13,406 nt of DNA from Streptosporangiaceae bacterium. Its GTDB lineage: Bacteria > Actinomycetota > Actinomycetes > Streptosporangiales > Streptosporangiaceae. The translations under genes and the position numbers were made by a program. The stretch is taken from contig JASHSZ010000137.1 in NCBI GenBank assembly GCA_030040815.1, positions 1-13,406 of the forward strand, in the 5' to 3' direction. Shown piece by piece: positions 1-5,345 of the stretch (the first letter of the stretch is position 1; every line of letters begins with the position of its first letter). The notes under the pieces are model-generated. The model was not told where the DNA came from and made no database searches. It was given only the letters and a program-made list of their open reading frames with translations.

Positions 1-86
1 AGTTCGTCGGGCTCTACCGGCGCAACCGGCGAGCGTTCGAACGGCTCAACCGCGGCGGGCTGCAGCCGCCGCGGCGCGAGCTCTGA
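1..86 (+). CDS. C-terminal end of an unidentified protein (5' end outside the window)
   Basis: An open frame runs from the window edge (first full codon at base 3) to a TGA at 84-86, giving 27 residues that end in PPRREL. The tail is very basic (GLYRRNRRAFERLNRG). Nearly all third codon positions are G or C, as expected for a real gene in this genome, and this is the main reason for the call. Nothing in 27 residues allows a family assignment. The gene converges on the decayed methyltransferase that begins just downstream on the other strand. Confidence 0.5.
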   Translation, partial: FVGLYRRNRRAFERLNRGGLQPPRREL

Positions 87-87
87 G

Positions 88-454
88 GCCAGCGCCGCCG
101 TGTATGCCGTCAGCGGCCGGTGAAGTCCCTCGTACGTCATGGCCAGCCCGCCCTTCTTCACGGTATCTGCCGTGAAGAAGGGCGCTCGGCTGCGTCCGTC
201 CCGGTCAGCTTCGCGGTCACGACCGGGTGCCGCAAGGCGGCAGCGAGGGGACCGCCCGGTGCCAGCACCCGGGCAGCTTCCGCGACTGCGGCCCTCATGT
301 CGTCGAAGTCATGCAGGCACATGAACGCGATCACCAGGTGGCCTCACGGTCCCGCAGCGGCGTGCAGCTGTGTTTGCTGATGCCGGCCAGGAGGCGGCAG
401 CAGGTCAAGGAACTGCGCCAGATGGAACCGCCAAAAGATCGGCGGCAGGTCAGC
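88..454 (-). pseudogene. Decayed class I SAM-dependent methyltransferase
   Basis: Three pieces on the minus strand, in order but in different frames, resemble successive parts of one small-molecule methyltransferase. Piece 1 (454-386) reads FWRFHLAQFLDLLPPPG, the usual lead-in to motif I. Piece 2 (343-158) has LVIAFMCLHDFDDM and AAVAEAARVLAPGGPL, matching the motif IV-V region (family form roughly LVVAFMSLHDFDD...ARVLAPGGRL). Piece 3 (about 165-88), in another frame, has ADTVKKGGLAMTYEGLHRPL, a typical C-terminal segment. Between pieces 1 and 2 the glycine-rich SAM loop (family form LDLGCGEGR) is missing, replaced by about 40 nt of unrelated sequence with stops. Internal loss plus at least two frame changes means no working enzyme. 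The homology is from memory of the family, not from a search. Confidence 0.7.
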
Positions 455-573
455 CTCTCATACAGATGCCGTCCGTGCCCGTCCGCGGGCGCGGCCTCGT
501 CGCAACTGGAGCGCACGGACGTATGGCGGACAGGACCGCCGATTCGCCTCAATGATTTCGAAGTTTTCTTACG

Positions 574-681
574 TCAGCAGCCATCCCGATGGATAGGCAG
601 AACGGTCTGTAAAAACCGTCGGCATTGCTCGGCCTCCTCATCGAGCAGCCGCCGAAGCTCAGCATCCTCGTTACGTCTCAT
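574..681 (-). CDS. Small acidic ORF, possible truncated antitoxin partner
   Basis: An ATG at 681-679 follows a strong purine-rich ribosome binding site on the minus strand (GAGGAGAGGG just upstream). The 35-residue product starts MRRNEDAELRRLLDEEAEQ, which looks like a charged helical antitoxin start. It then ends in an unlike stretch (FLQTVLPIHRDGC) and a TGA, so it may be the front of a longer gene cut short. It lies directly downstream of, and in the same frame as, the toxin-like remnant, as expected for a toxin-antitoxin pair. No family is recognised with certainty. The good ribosome binding site supports past or present translation. Confidence 0.4.
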   Translation of the reverse strand: MRRNEDAELRRLLDEEAEQCRRFLQTVLPIHRDGC

Positions 682-689
682 GGCCCTCT

Positions 690-939
690 CCTCGCTGCTC
701 GGCTGGGTCGGCGTCTTAGCGTGGCGGGCATCGATGTCATCGGCTGGCCAGCCATTGACGCCGTAGGGCGCGTCGTCCTCGGTGACGGTAATGACAGTCA
801 ATAACCGCCAACGCTGCTCGACCAGCCGATCGTGCGCAGCTGCGCCCGGACTGGCTGGCGTAGTCCGGGTCGAAGACCAGCGCATCAGGATCGGCCAGTG
901 CCTCGTTCGCCTGATCGACAGTGACACCGTGGTGCTACG
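690..939 (-). pseudogene. Frameshifted remnant of a small toxin-like gene (BrnT-like, tentative)
   Basis: Read on the minus strand, one frame gives HHGVTVDQANEALADPDAL followed by VFDPDYASQSGRS. Another frame then gives LLTVITVTEDDAPYGVNGWP followed by ADDIDARHA. Together they resemble a family of roughly 90-residue actinobacterial toxin-like proteins with the pattern HGVS.E.A.EAL.DP.A..FDPDP.S.SGRS...ITVI......YG.NGW.A...D.R. A frame change near 830-850 splits the two halves. The N-terminal half begins right after an in-frame stop, where the family would have another 20-30 residues, so the 5' end is lost as well. The divergent glycosyltransferase starts only about 75 bp away. BrnT is the closest family I can suggest, and the assignment is weak. 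Confidence 0.5.
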
Positions 940-1015
940 GTGCCAGGGACTGGATCGATCGGGGCTAGGATTGCGCGAAGCGCCGCTCGTGCCGTGCTGT
1001 GAGGGAGGTGCGAGC

Positions 1016-1783
1016 GTGATCGCGGTAGTCGTCCCAGCCTTCAATGAGGCGGATAAGCTCCGGGGCCTTCTCCCGCGCATCCCGGTATGCATCTCCGGTG
1101 TGCCGGTTCATGTCATCGTGGTGAGCGACGGCTCTACCGACGGGACGGAGGCGGTCGCGCTCGATCACGGCGCCGTCCTCGTCCACCTTCCAAGGCACGG
1201 GGGCAAGGGGGCCGCCCTCCGGGCAGGCTTCGCCCGGGCGATGGAGCTGGATCCGTCCCTACTGGTCACGATGGACGGCGACGGCCAGCACGACCCAGCC
1301 GACCTGGTCCTGCTGATCCAGCCCGTGATGGCCGAGGAGTGCGCGCTGGCGACCGGCAGCCGGTTCCTGTCAGATCCCTCCCGTGGGCCCGCACCGCTCA
1401 ACCGCTACCTGGTGCGAAAGGCCCTCGTCGCAGTGCTGCGGGCCACCCTCGGCCGCACCTACACCGATCCGTGCTGTGGCTACCGGTGCTTCTCCTTCGA
1501 GGCGCTCCAGGCCATCCGGTTGCAGCGGGACCACTATCAGAGCGAGCTGGAGACGCTGTTCGAGGCGGCCATCCACGGCCTGAGCGTCGTGGAGGTGCCC
1601 GTGCGCGGAGACTACCCTCCTGGCTGCTCCAAGATGGGCACCCGATTCGGCCGCCTGCCGGGCCGAGTGTGGGTCATCAGCCAGTATGCCTCGACGATCG
1701 CGAGGAAGACCTGGGAGCTCCGACGGGCTCACGCCAAGGCGTGGCCATTGGTGGGCCCCTCAGTGCGTGACGGGACGGGGTGA
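1016..1783 (+). CDS. Family 2 glycosyltransferase, dolichol/polyprenyl-phosphate sugar synthase type
   Basis: Predicted to transfer a sugar from a nucleotide donor to a lipid phosphate or similar acceptor at the cytoplasmic face of the membrane. The 255-residue protein has a GT-A fold signature. IAVVVPAFNE is at 2-11, the donor-binding VSDGSTDGT at 36-44, HGGKGAALRAG at 61-71 and the metal-binding DGDGQHDPADL at 87-97. ATGSRF at 112-117 and TDPCCGYR at 150-157 are also typical of this subgroup. There is no hydrophobic C-terminal anchor, so it is probably soluble or peripheral. The frame is open further upstream (to 782), but GTG at 1016 is chosen because GGGAGG stands 6-8 nt before it and the conserved domain starts right there. 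The next gene begins 9 nt after the stop, implying one transcript. The sugar and acceptor are unknown. Confidence 0.88.
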   Translation: MIAVVVPAFNEADKLRGLLPRIPVCISGVPVHVIVVSDGSTDGTEAVALDHGAVLVHLPRHGGKGAALRAGFARAMELDPSLLVTMDGDGQHDPADLVLLIQPVMAEECALATGSRFLSDPSRGPAPLNRYLVRKALVAVLRATLGRTYTDPCCGYRCFSFEALQAIRLQRDHYQSELETLFEAAIHGLSVVEVPVRGDYPPGCSKMGTRFGRLPGRVWVISQYASTIARKTWELRRAHAKAWPLVGPSVRDGTG

Positions 1784-1791
1784 GGAGACGC

Positions 1792-2526
1792 ATGAGCTGG
1801 AACGCGGAAATGGAACTCCTCGCGGAGTTCGATGAGCTGGTCAGGACCGACCGCCTGCCCGACCGGGGGTCTCAGTTCTTCGGCGCCGTCTCGAAGCTGG
1901 CCGACGACTTCTTGAATACCGGCCGGTTCGAGCTGCCGACCGACCCATTCCGGGGGCGGGACCGCGAGATGGCACTGGAGTCCGACCTGTACTACGTCAT
2001 GTTCTGGCGGATGTTCGACCGGACCCCGGCCGCCATGCTGCAGGACTTCGCCATCAAGCTCCGCCGCATCCTGGCCAAGCGCGTCTTCAACAGGTGCGGC
2101 GAGGATGTAGTCATTCACCACAACGTCCTGTTCAACTCCGGCCGCAACATCGAGCTGGGCGACGGCGTGTTCCTGAACCGGGACGTGATGCTGGACGATC
2201 GGGCGGCGCTCACCATTGGCGATCACACGATGATCGCGGCCGGCGTGGTCATCGAGACCCACAGCCACGCCTACGACGACTTCTCGGTGCCCCTCCCGCA
2301 TGGCGGGCGGATCCCCGCCCCGGTTCACGTCGGGTCCAACACCCTCCTTGGGTACAAGGTCGCCGTGATGGCGGGCGTCAACATCGGGGATCGCTGCATC
2401 GTGGCCGCCAACTCGGTGGTGACCAAGGACGTGCCCGACCACACCATCGTGGGGGGCGTGCCGGCCAGAGTCATCAAGACGATCGTGCCCCGTGCCGGGG
2501 ACGTTGGACGCGATGGGTCGTCCTGA
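1792..2526 (+). CDS. Hexapeptide-repeat (left-handed beta-helix) acyltransferase
   Basis: A 244-residue protein probably moving an acetyl or other acyl group from CoA to a sugar hydroxyl or amine. The N-terminal 95 residues are mostly helical (DLYYVMFWRMFDRTP). From about 100 the isoleucine/valine-rich hexapeptide coils begin (VVIHHNVLFN, IELGDGVFLN, LTIGDHTMIA). ETHSHAYDD at 155-163 supplies the likely catalytic histidine, and the coils resume after a loop (VHVGSNTLLG, VNIGDRCIVAANSVV). The end, VPDHTIVGGVPARVIK, is the standard close of the maltose/serine acetyltransferase superfamily. ATG 1792 is preferred over GTG 1780 because AGGAG lies 4 nt upstream. It follows the glycosyltransferase closely, so the pair probably builds and decorates one glycan or glycolipid. 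The exact substrate cannot be read from the sequence. Confidence 0.87.
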   Translation: MSWNAEMELLAEFDELVRTDRLPDRGSQFFGAVSKLADDFLNTGRFELPTDPFRGRDREMALESDLYYVMFWRMFDRTPAAMLQDFAIKLRRILAKRVFNRCGEDVVIHHNVLFNSGRNIELGDGVFLNRDVMLDDRAALTIGDHTMIAAGVVIETHSHAYDDFSVPLPHGGRIPAPVHVGSNTLLGYKVAVMAGVNIGDRCIVAANSVVTKDVPDHTIVGGVPARVIKTIVPRAGDVGRDGSS

Positions 2527-2639
2527 GCCTCCAGCAGCGCAATTGCACGCGCGTAGGCGATCTCGCGCAGCTCGTGCATCGGAGATCCATGTCCTGGTAC
2601 GACCTGAGCATGACTGTGGTAGCCAACTGGTATGACCAC
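2511..2639 (-). pseudogene. Possible remnant of a metallo-beta-lactamase-fold hydrolase C-terminus
   Basis: The otherwise empty gap between the acyltransferase and vapB has an open minus-strand frame reading AQVVPGHGSPMHELREIAYA and then RAIALLEAQDDP. The VVPGHG motif followed by a helical segment resembles the C-terminal part of metallo-beta-lactamase-fold hydrolases. Third positions are only about half G/C, unlike live genes here, and the frame runs into antisense of the acyltransferase without a family-like ending. It is best seen as a decayed fragment. Chance similarity is quite possible. Confidence 0.25.
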
Positions 2640-2859
2640 GAAGCTGGCTGTGAGCCCGCCCGACGAACTGGCCGAGCAAGCACGCCAGGCGGTACGCGAG
2701 GGCCGGGCGGCCTCGGTCTCTGCTTATATCGCCGATGCCATGGCGCAGTCTGCGCGGACCAGGTCGATCACCCGCCTGGTGGCCGACATGCGGGCCGAGG
2801 ACGGGCAGCCGAGCGAGGAAGACTACGCGTGGGCTCGCCGGGCCCTGGGAGTCGAGTGA
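2632..2859 (+). CDS. VapB/RHH-type antitoxin
   Basis: A 75-residue protein with the layout of actinobacterial type II antitoxins. An N-terminal ribbon-helix-helix segment (KLAVSPPDELAEQARQAV at 4-21, then GRAASVSAYIADAMAQ at 24-39) would bind the operator. An acidic C-terminal tail (EDGQPSEEDYAWARRAL) would wrap the toxin. It would normally neutralise a PIN-domain RNase and repress its own operon. The ATG at 2632 has no clear Shine-Dalgarno sequence, so it may be translated leaderless. The toxin start GTG (2856) overlaps the antitoxin stop TGA (2857-2859), the usual coupling. Because the toxin frame is broken, this antitoxin is probably an orphan. The protein itself looks intact. Confidence 0.82.
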   Translation: MTTKLAVSPPDELAEQARQAVREGRAASVSAYIADAMAQSARTRSITRLVADMRAEDGQPSEEDYAWARRALGVE

Positions 2860-3196
2860 CCAGCGCCATACCTTTGATGCCGGTGCCCTGATCGCGATCG
2901 AGCGCCACAGCCGGCGGATGCAGGCGTTGCTGGAGGAGATCGACCGGCGGACTGGCAGGGTCGCGGTGCGCGCAGGTGCCGTTGCGCAGGCGTGGCACGG
3001 CGGACCACGGCACACGCGGATCGCCGCGCGGCTCAGCGATGAGCGCACGAAGGTCGTCGTCCTGGACGACCCGGTTGCTCGCGCTGTCGGCTTGCTGTGC
3101 GGCAGGTCGGGCCACGCCGATGTGGTCGATGTGTCGGTTGCCCTCTGCGCGCGGCAGCGGACTTCTGCGGATCGTCACTGTGCCGTGGAGTCGTAA
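2856..3196 (+). pseudogene. VapC PIN-domain toxin with a frameshift after the start
   Basis: The expected start GTG ACC AGC GCC AT overlaps the vapB stop. From ACC TTT GAT onward the PIN domain is read in another frame, as if one base after AT had been lost. The first frame ends at a TGA at 2889-2891. The shifted frame has the PIN hallmarks: TFDAGALIAIER (first catalytic Asp), AGAVAQAWHGGPRHTRIAARL, VVVLDDPVARAVGLL and HADVVDVSVALCARQR (Asp pair region). No ATG, GTG or TTG in that frame precedes the domain, so ordinary initiation cannot yield the toxin. The usual ending (VVTSDP..L) is absent. After CARQR the sequence enters a segment repeated at 4421-4522. Programmed frameshifting or a sequencing error are the alternatives to a pseudogene. 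Confidence 0.78.
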
Positions 3197-3285
3197 CCGG
3201 CGAGGACTGGCGCCGTACCGAACTGCAAGCCCGTTACGGCGATCACTGGATTCCTGCTTTGCTCGATCGCATCCGGCAGGCCTGA
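3162..3285 (+). repeat. Direct repeat, copy 1 (full length)
   Basis: A 124-bp segment starting one base after the vapC CARQR codons recurs at 4421-4522. The two copies share long identical runs (about 40 nt around 3204-3236) with scattered substitutions elsewhere. Weaker similarity extends upstream into vapC: 3107-3127 matches 4392-4412 at about 15 of 21 positions. One frame here reads VVTGEDWRRTELQARYGDHW and then IPALLDRIRQA before a TGA. That looks like a protein C-terminus but is not recognised. Confidence 0.85.
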
Positions 3286-3560
3286 AGCTGGCTTGGGCCA
3301 ACTTAGTGTGCACTCCGGCCGGTGCTGGTGCTCGTTTCAACCCGAGTTGGGCCAGGTGGCGTCCGGATTCGGGTCTAGATGGCAGGCGCGGTTCCCGGTT
3401 GCTTGATCAGGCTTTGCGATGGCTCTGACGTTCGCGGCGGCGGCCCTGAGGTTCGGGCCTGACGGCCAGACTGATGGGTAGCGCCCGCGGTGAACTGTCT
3501 GGTAACAGGCTCTTCGTGCAGGTCCGAAGATCGCGAGCCAATCCGCGGACCCTCGCGGTA
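3286..3560. other. Gene-free spacer carrying one arm of an inverted repeat
   Basis: Between repeat copy 1 and the stop of the peptidase gene no frame shows recognisable protein similarity. The only structure seen is the inverted-repeat arm at 3341-3354. Frames crossing this spacer are antisense or out of phase with the peptidase gene and are not credible genes. Confidence 0.5.
3341..3354. repeat. Inverted-repeat arm, left
   Basis: CCCGAGTTGGGCCA here is the reverse complement of TGGCCCAACTCAGG at 4383-4396 at 13 of 14 positions. Weaker similarity continues beyond the 14 bp: GAATCC on the minus strand here corresponds to GAATCG before the right arm. The arms enclose only the peptidase gene. 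Confidence 0.6.
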
Positions 3561-4289
3561 CTAGGGGGTAAACAGCCTCCAGTGCCCCTCGGAGACGACT
3601 TCGACGTTGCCGCCGGTCACCTTGATGGCGGTCTGGTCGTCGATCGCATACGTCGGCGCCGGTATCCTCGCGGCCCACTGTTCTGCGATGGCCATGTCCT
3701 GATGATCCGCGCTGTCCACGTGCGGAATGATCGCAAAGTCCACCAGTCCGACCCCGTGAGCCTTGACCAAGATCATGCGGAGCTGGCCATCGGGTGTATC
3801 GAACACGACGTCTTCCGTCGAGAGCGCTTCGCCGCTGCCGCGGCGCGGTTCACGGTAAGTCTCGGCGAAGGTGGCGGCTGCCGCGATGCTCCCGGCGCTC
3901 ACCCCCAGGTAGACCGTCTTGTCAGGCAGCGATGGCAGGATGTTTGCAAGCCCGGACTGCCGTATCCAGTACGACAAGAACACTGGGTCCCCGCCCCAGA
4001 CCAGCAGGGCGTCGGTTTCCTGGACCGCCGGGACCCAGCATTCTTCGTCGATGCTGGGCAGCACGGAGAGCTCCAGCACTCCCAGGGACTTCCAGCCCAG
4101 CCCGGCGAAGGGGCTCTTACTCCGTCCGCAGATTGCCTCCCATGCGTGGCCAGCACCGCCGGGGAAGGGGTATATCGCGGTCGGGATGACGAGGGCGCTG
4201 GACTCCTCAATCGGCTTGCCCAGCAGGCCGACAAGCGCGTCGCGGATGCTCGTGTTCGCGATGCCAGAAGACGTCAGCAGAACTTCCAT
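3561..4289 (-). CDS. Peptidase E-like (S51 family, class I glutamine-amidotransferase-like fold)
   Basis: The family includes aspartyl dipeptidases (PepE) and cyanophycinase relatives, which use a Ser nucleophile on a nucleophile elbow. In this 242-residue protein the elbow is YLGVSAGSIAA with Ser131. WGGDPVFLSYW at 98-108 matches the conserved GGN/GGD loop, IIPHVDS at 188-193 carries the likely catalytic His190, and AIDDQTAI at 215-222 is the usual late acidic motif. Length is normal for the family and no signal peptide is seen, so it is cytoplasmic. The ATG at 4289-4287 is supported by a purine-rich site (AGGGA) a few bases upstream. The gene stands alone, flanked by inverted and direct repeats with vapC remnants on both sides. 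The true substrate is unknown, and amidotransferase-like relatives with other roles exist. Confidence 0.85.
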   Translation of the reverse strand: MEVLLTSSGIANTSIRDALVGLLGKPIEESSALVIPTAIYPFPGGAGHAWEAICGRSKSPFAGLGWKSLGVLELSVLPSIDEECWVPAVQETDALLVWGGDPVFLSYWIRQSGLANILPSLPDKTVYLGVSAGSIAAAATFAETYREPRRGSGEALSTEDVVFDTPDGQLRMILVKAHGVGLVDFAIIPHVDSADHQDMAIAEQWAARIPAPTYAIDDQTAIKVTGGNVEVVSEGHWRLFTP

Positions 4290-4344
4290 GGCGTTCCCTA
4301 TCTTTATCGGACAGTGAAGTCAGGTAATTCTCTCCAGAAATCAC

Positions 4345-4357
4345 AGGTCAGCGACCT
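4345..4357. other. Short palindrome upstream of the peptidase gene
   Basis: AGGTC-AGC-GACCT is a perfect 5-bp inverted repeat with a 3-nt centre, 56-68 bp upstream of the peptidase start in a locally AT-richer leader. It could be an operator or chance. It is too short to decide. Confidence 0.25.
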
Positions 4358-4382
4358 ACCGGCTCGCCCAGAGCCAGAATCG

Positions 4383-4396
4383 TGGCCCAACTCAGG
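4383..4396. repeat. Inverted-repeat arm, right
   Basis: TGGCCCAACTCAGG pairs with 3341-3354 at 13 of 14 positions. The arm abuts the vapC-like remnant that continues into direct repeat copy 2. Confidence 0.6.
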
Positions 4397-4420
4397 CACC
4401 GCCGACCTCGTCACGTCCCG
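4392..4420 (+). pseudogene. Short remnant resembling the vapC C-terminal region
   Basis: The frame reads SGTADLV, aligning with SGHADVV near the end of the upstream vapC (3107-3127). About 26 bp that follow in vapC are then missing, and direct repeat copy 2 begins. This suggests the right-hand repeat is the tail of a second, deleted vapC copy and not an independent element. The match is short, so confidence is limited. Confidence 0.4.
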
Positions 4421-4522
4421 CTCTTGCGGATCGTGACTGCGCGGGGAAGTCGTAACCGGCGAGTACTGGCGCCGTACCGAACTGCAAGCCCGTTATTGCT
4501 CGCTAGTATCCGGCAGGCCTGA
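4421..4522 (+). repeat. Direct repeat, copy 2 (22-bp internal deletion)
   Basis: This copy matches 3162-3285 from CTTGCGGATCGT through GGCAGGCCTGA. It lacks 22 bp found in copy 1 (3238-3259) between CCCGTTA and TTGCTCG, which removes and shifts the end of the frame that is open in copy 1. Spacing between copies is about 1.26 kb. Orientation is the same, so recombination between them would excise the peptidase gene. Confidence 0.85.
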
Positions 4523-4587
4523 AAAGTGCAGCCACGCGACCACGGCGGACCTGCGGACCAGAGCCTTCCGATTCCTTGCTTCCCGGA

Positions 4588-5037
4588 TCAGCCGGTACGG
4601 CGCTTTCGAAAGAACACCCGGCGAAAGCCGTCCTGCTCGGCACGGCCGGTCTCGGCATACCCGTGCCGCTGGTAGTAGGCGATGTTCTCAGTCATCGCCT
4701 CATTCGTGTACAGCTGAATCTCGCCGAGGCCAAGGCGGTGAGCTTCATCCTCAGCTAGCGCCAGGAGTCGCGCCCCGATACCGCGGCCCTGGGCAGCGGG
4801 CAGCACCGCGACGTTCTCGAGTAGCAGATAGCCCGGCTGAGGGATGAGTATGACAAAGCCCACGACCTGATGGTCTGCGGCAACCCACGCGTGACCGCTC
4901 CGTACGGCCTGTGCGTAGTCGGCCGTCATGGGGGCCGGAGTCCGGCCAATCCGGGGCACATAGCCTTCATAGGCCGCTGTCGCGATCACGCGAAGCGCTG
5001 GTACGTCCTCAGCTGTGGCCAGCCGCACGATGACCAT
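4588..5037 (-). CDS. GNAT-family N-acetyltransferase
   Basis: A 149-residue single-domain acetyltransferase that would use acetyl-CoA to acetylate an amine. The acceptor is unknown. Beta 1 is MVIVRLATAEDVPALRVIA. Motif A has ENVAVLPAAQGRGIGARLL at 74-92 with the acetyl-CoA pyrophosphate loop QGRGIG at 83-88. The C-terminal IQLYTNEAMTENIAYYQRHG at 107-126 is the usual late GNAT strand-helix. Length is typical. No good Shine-Dalgarno precedes the ATG, but a TACGCT hexamer ends exactly 6 nt before it, so the mRNA may be leaderless. It diverges from the GT39 gene. The context does not reveal its substrate. Confidence 0.88.
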   Translation of the reverse strand: MVIVRLATAEDVPALRVIATAAYEGYVPRIGRTPAPMTADYAQAVRSGHAWVAADHQVVGFVILIPQPGYLLLENVAVLPAAQGRGIGARLLALAEDEAHRLGLGEIQLYTNEAMTENIAYYQRHGYAETGRAEQDGFRRVFFRKRRTG

Positions 5038-5043
5038 CGGCCC

Positions 5044-5049
5044 AGCGTA
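5044..5049 (-). promoter_or_regulatory. Candidate -10 element for a leaderless GNAT transcript
   Basis: On the minus strand TACGCT (form TANNNT) is followed by 6 nt (GGGCCG) and then the ATG, placing the expected transcription start at or next to the start codon. No convincing -35 is visible. Confidence 0.35.
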
Positions 5050-5136
5050 GGGCTAGCCACCGGGACCCATGGGCTCGTTCGACCTCCCCGCCCGACGGCC
5101 ACTGTCGAACCAGTCATCGATGTCGCAAACAACCGC

Positions 5137-5154
5137 ACCGTACGGCCATACGGT
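5137..5154. other. Inverted repeat in the GNAT/GT39 divergent region
   Basis: ACCGTA-CGGCCA-TACGGT is a perfect 6-bp inverted repeat with a 6-nt centre, about 100 bp from the GNAT start and 190 bp from the GT39 start. It could be an operator in the shared intergenic region. No regulator can be named. Confidence 0.3.
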
Positions 5155-5208
5155 CATGCGATCTTGCACACACCAGTCCGACTGCCGGACCGGGCAGCGC
5201 CAACGCGC

Positions 5209-5265
5209 TTGATGACAATCTTTCGGCCGTGCAGATATATGCTGGAAAACAAGATATTATGGCGC
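5209..5265 (+). promoter_or_regulatory. AT-rich probable promoter region of the GT39 gene
   Basis: In very GC-rich surroundings this patch holds TTGATGACA (5209-5217), GATATAT (5234-5240) and TATTAT (5255-5260), which are -35- and -10-like words. The spacing is not ideal for any one pair (18 nt between ATGACA at 5212 and TATATG at 5236), so the exact promoter is uncertain. Its position argues against translation starting as early as 5229. Confidence 0.35.
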
Positions 5266-5345
5266 ATACACGCGCCGAACAGCGCTCTGCGCGGGCGGAT
5301 AAGACAGACTATTTGGGTCATACTCGGCCGGCGAGTTGGAGTGCC

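Noticed and set aside
227..766. 179-codon plus-strand frame over the methyltransferase and toxin remnants
   Set aside because: No domain is recognisable, and the minus-strand pieces of the same DNA match known families. The frame is open by chance.
915..941. TCGACA with TACGGT as a promoter for the glycosyltransferase
   Set aside because: The spacer is only 15 nt and the position overlaps the toxin remnant. It is not distinguishable from chance.
782..1015. N-terminal extension of the glycosyltransferase frame
   Set aside because: It has no family similarity and overlaps the toxin remnant antisense. A strong ribosome binding site and the domain start both point to GTG 1016.
1729..3048. Long (439-codon) minus-strand open frame
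   Set aside because: It is antisense to the acyltransferase and vapBC, its product is rich in Arg/Pro/His/Gly with no recognisable domain, and the plus-strand genes have clear motifs. Long antisense frames are expected at this GC content.
3474..4436. 320-codon plus-strand open frame across the peptidase gene
   Set aside because: It is antisense to the peptidase E gene, whose nucleophile-elbow and His motifs are convincing. The plus-strand translation has no domain signature.
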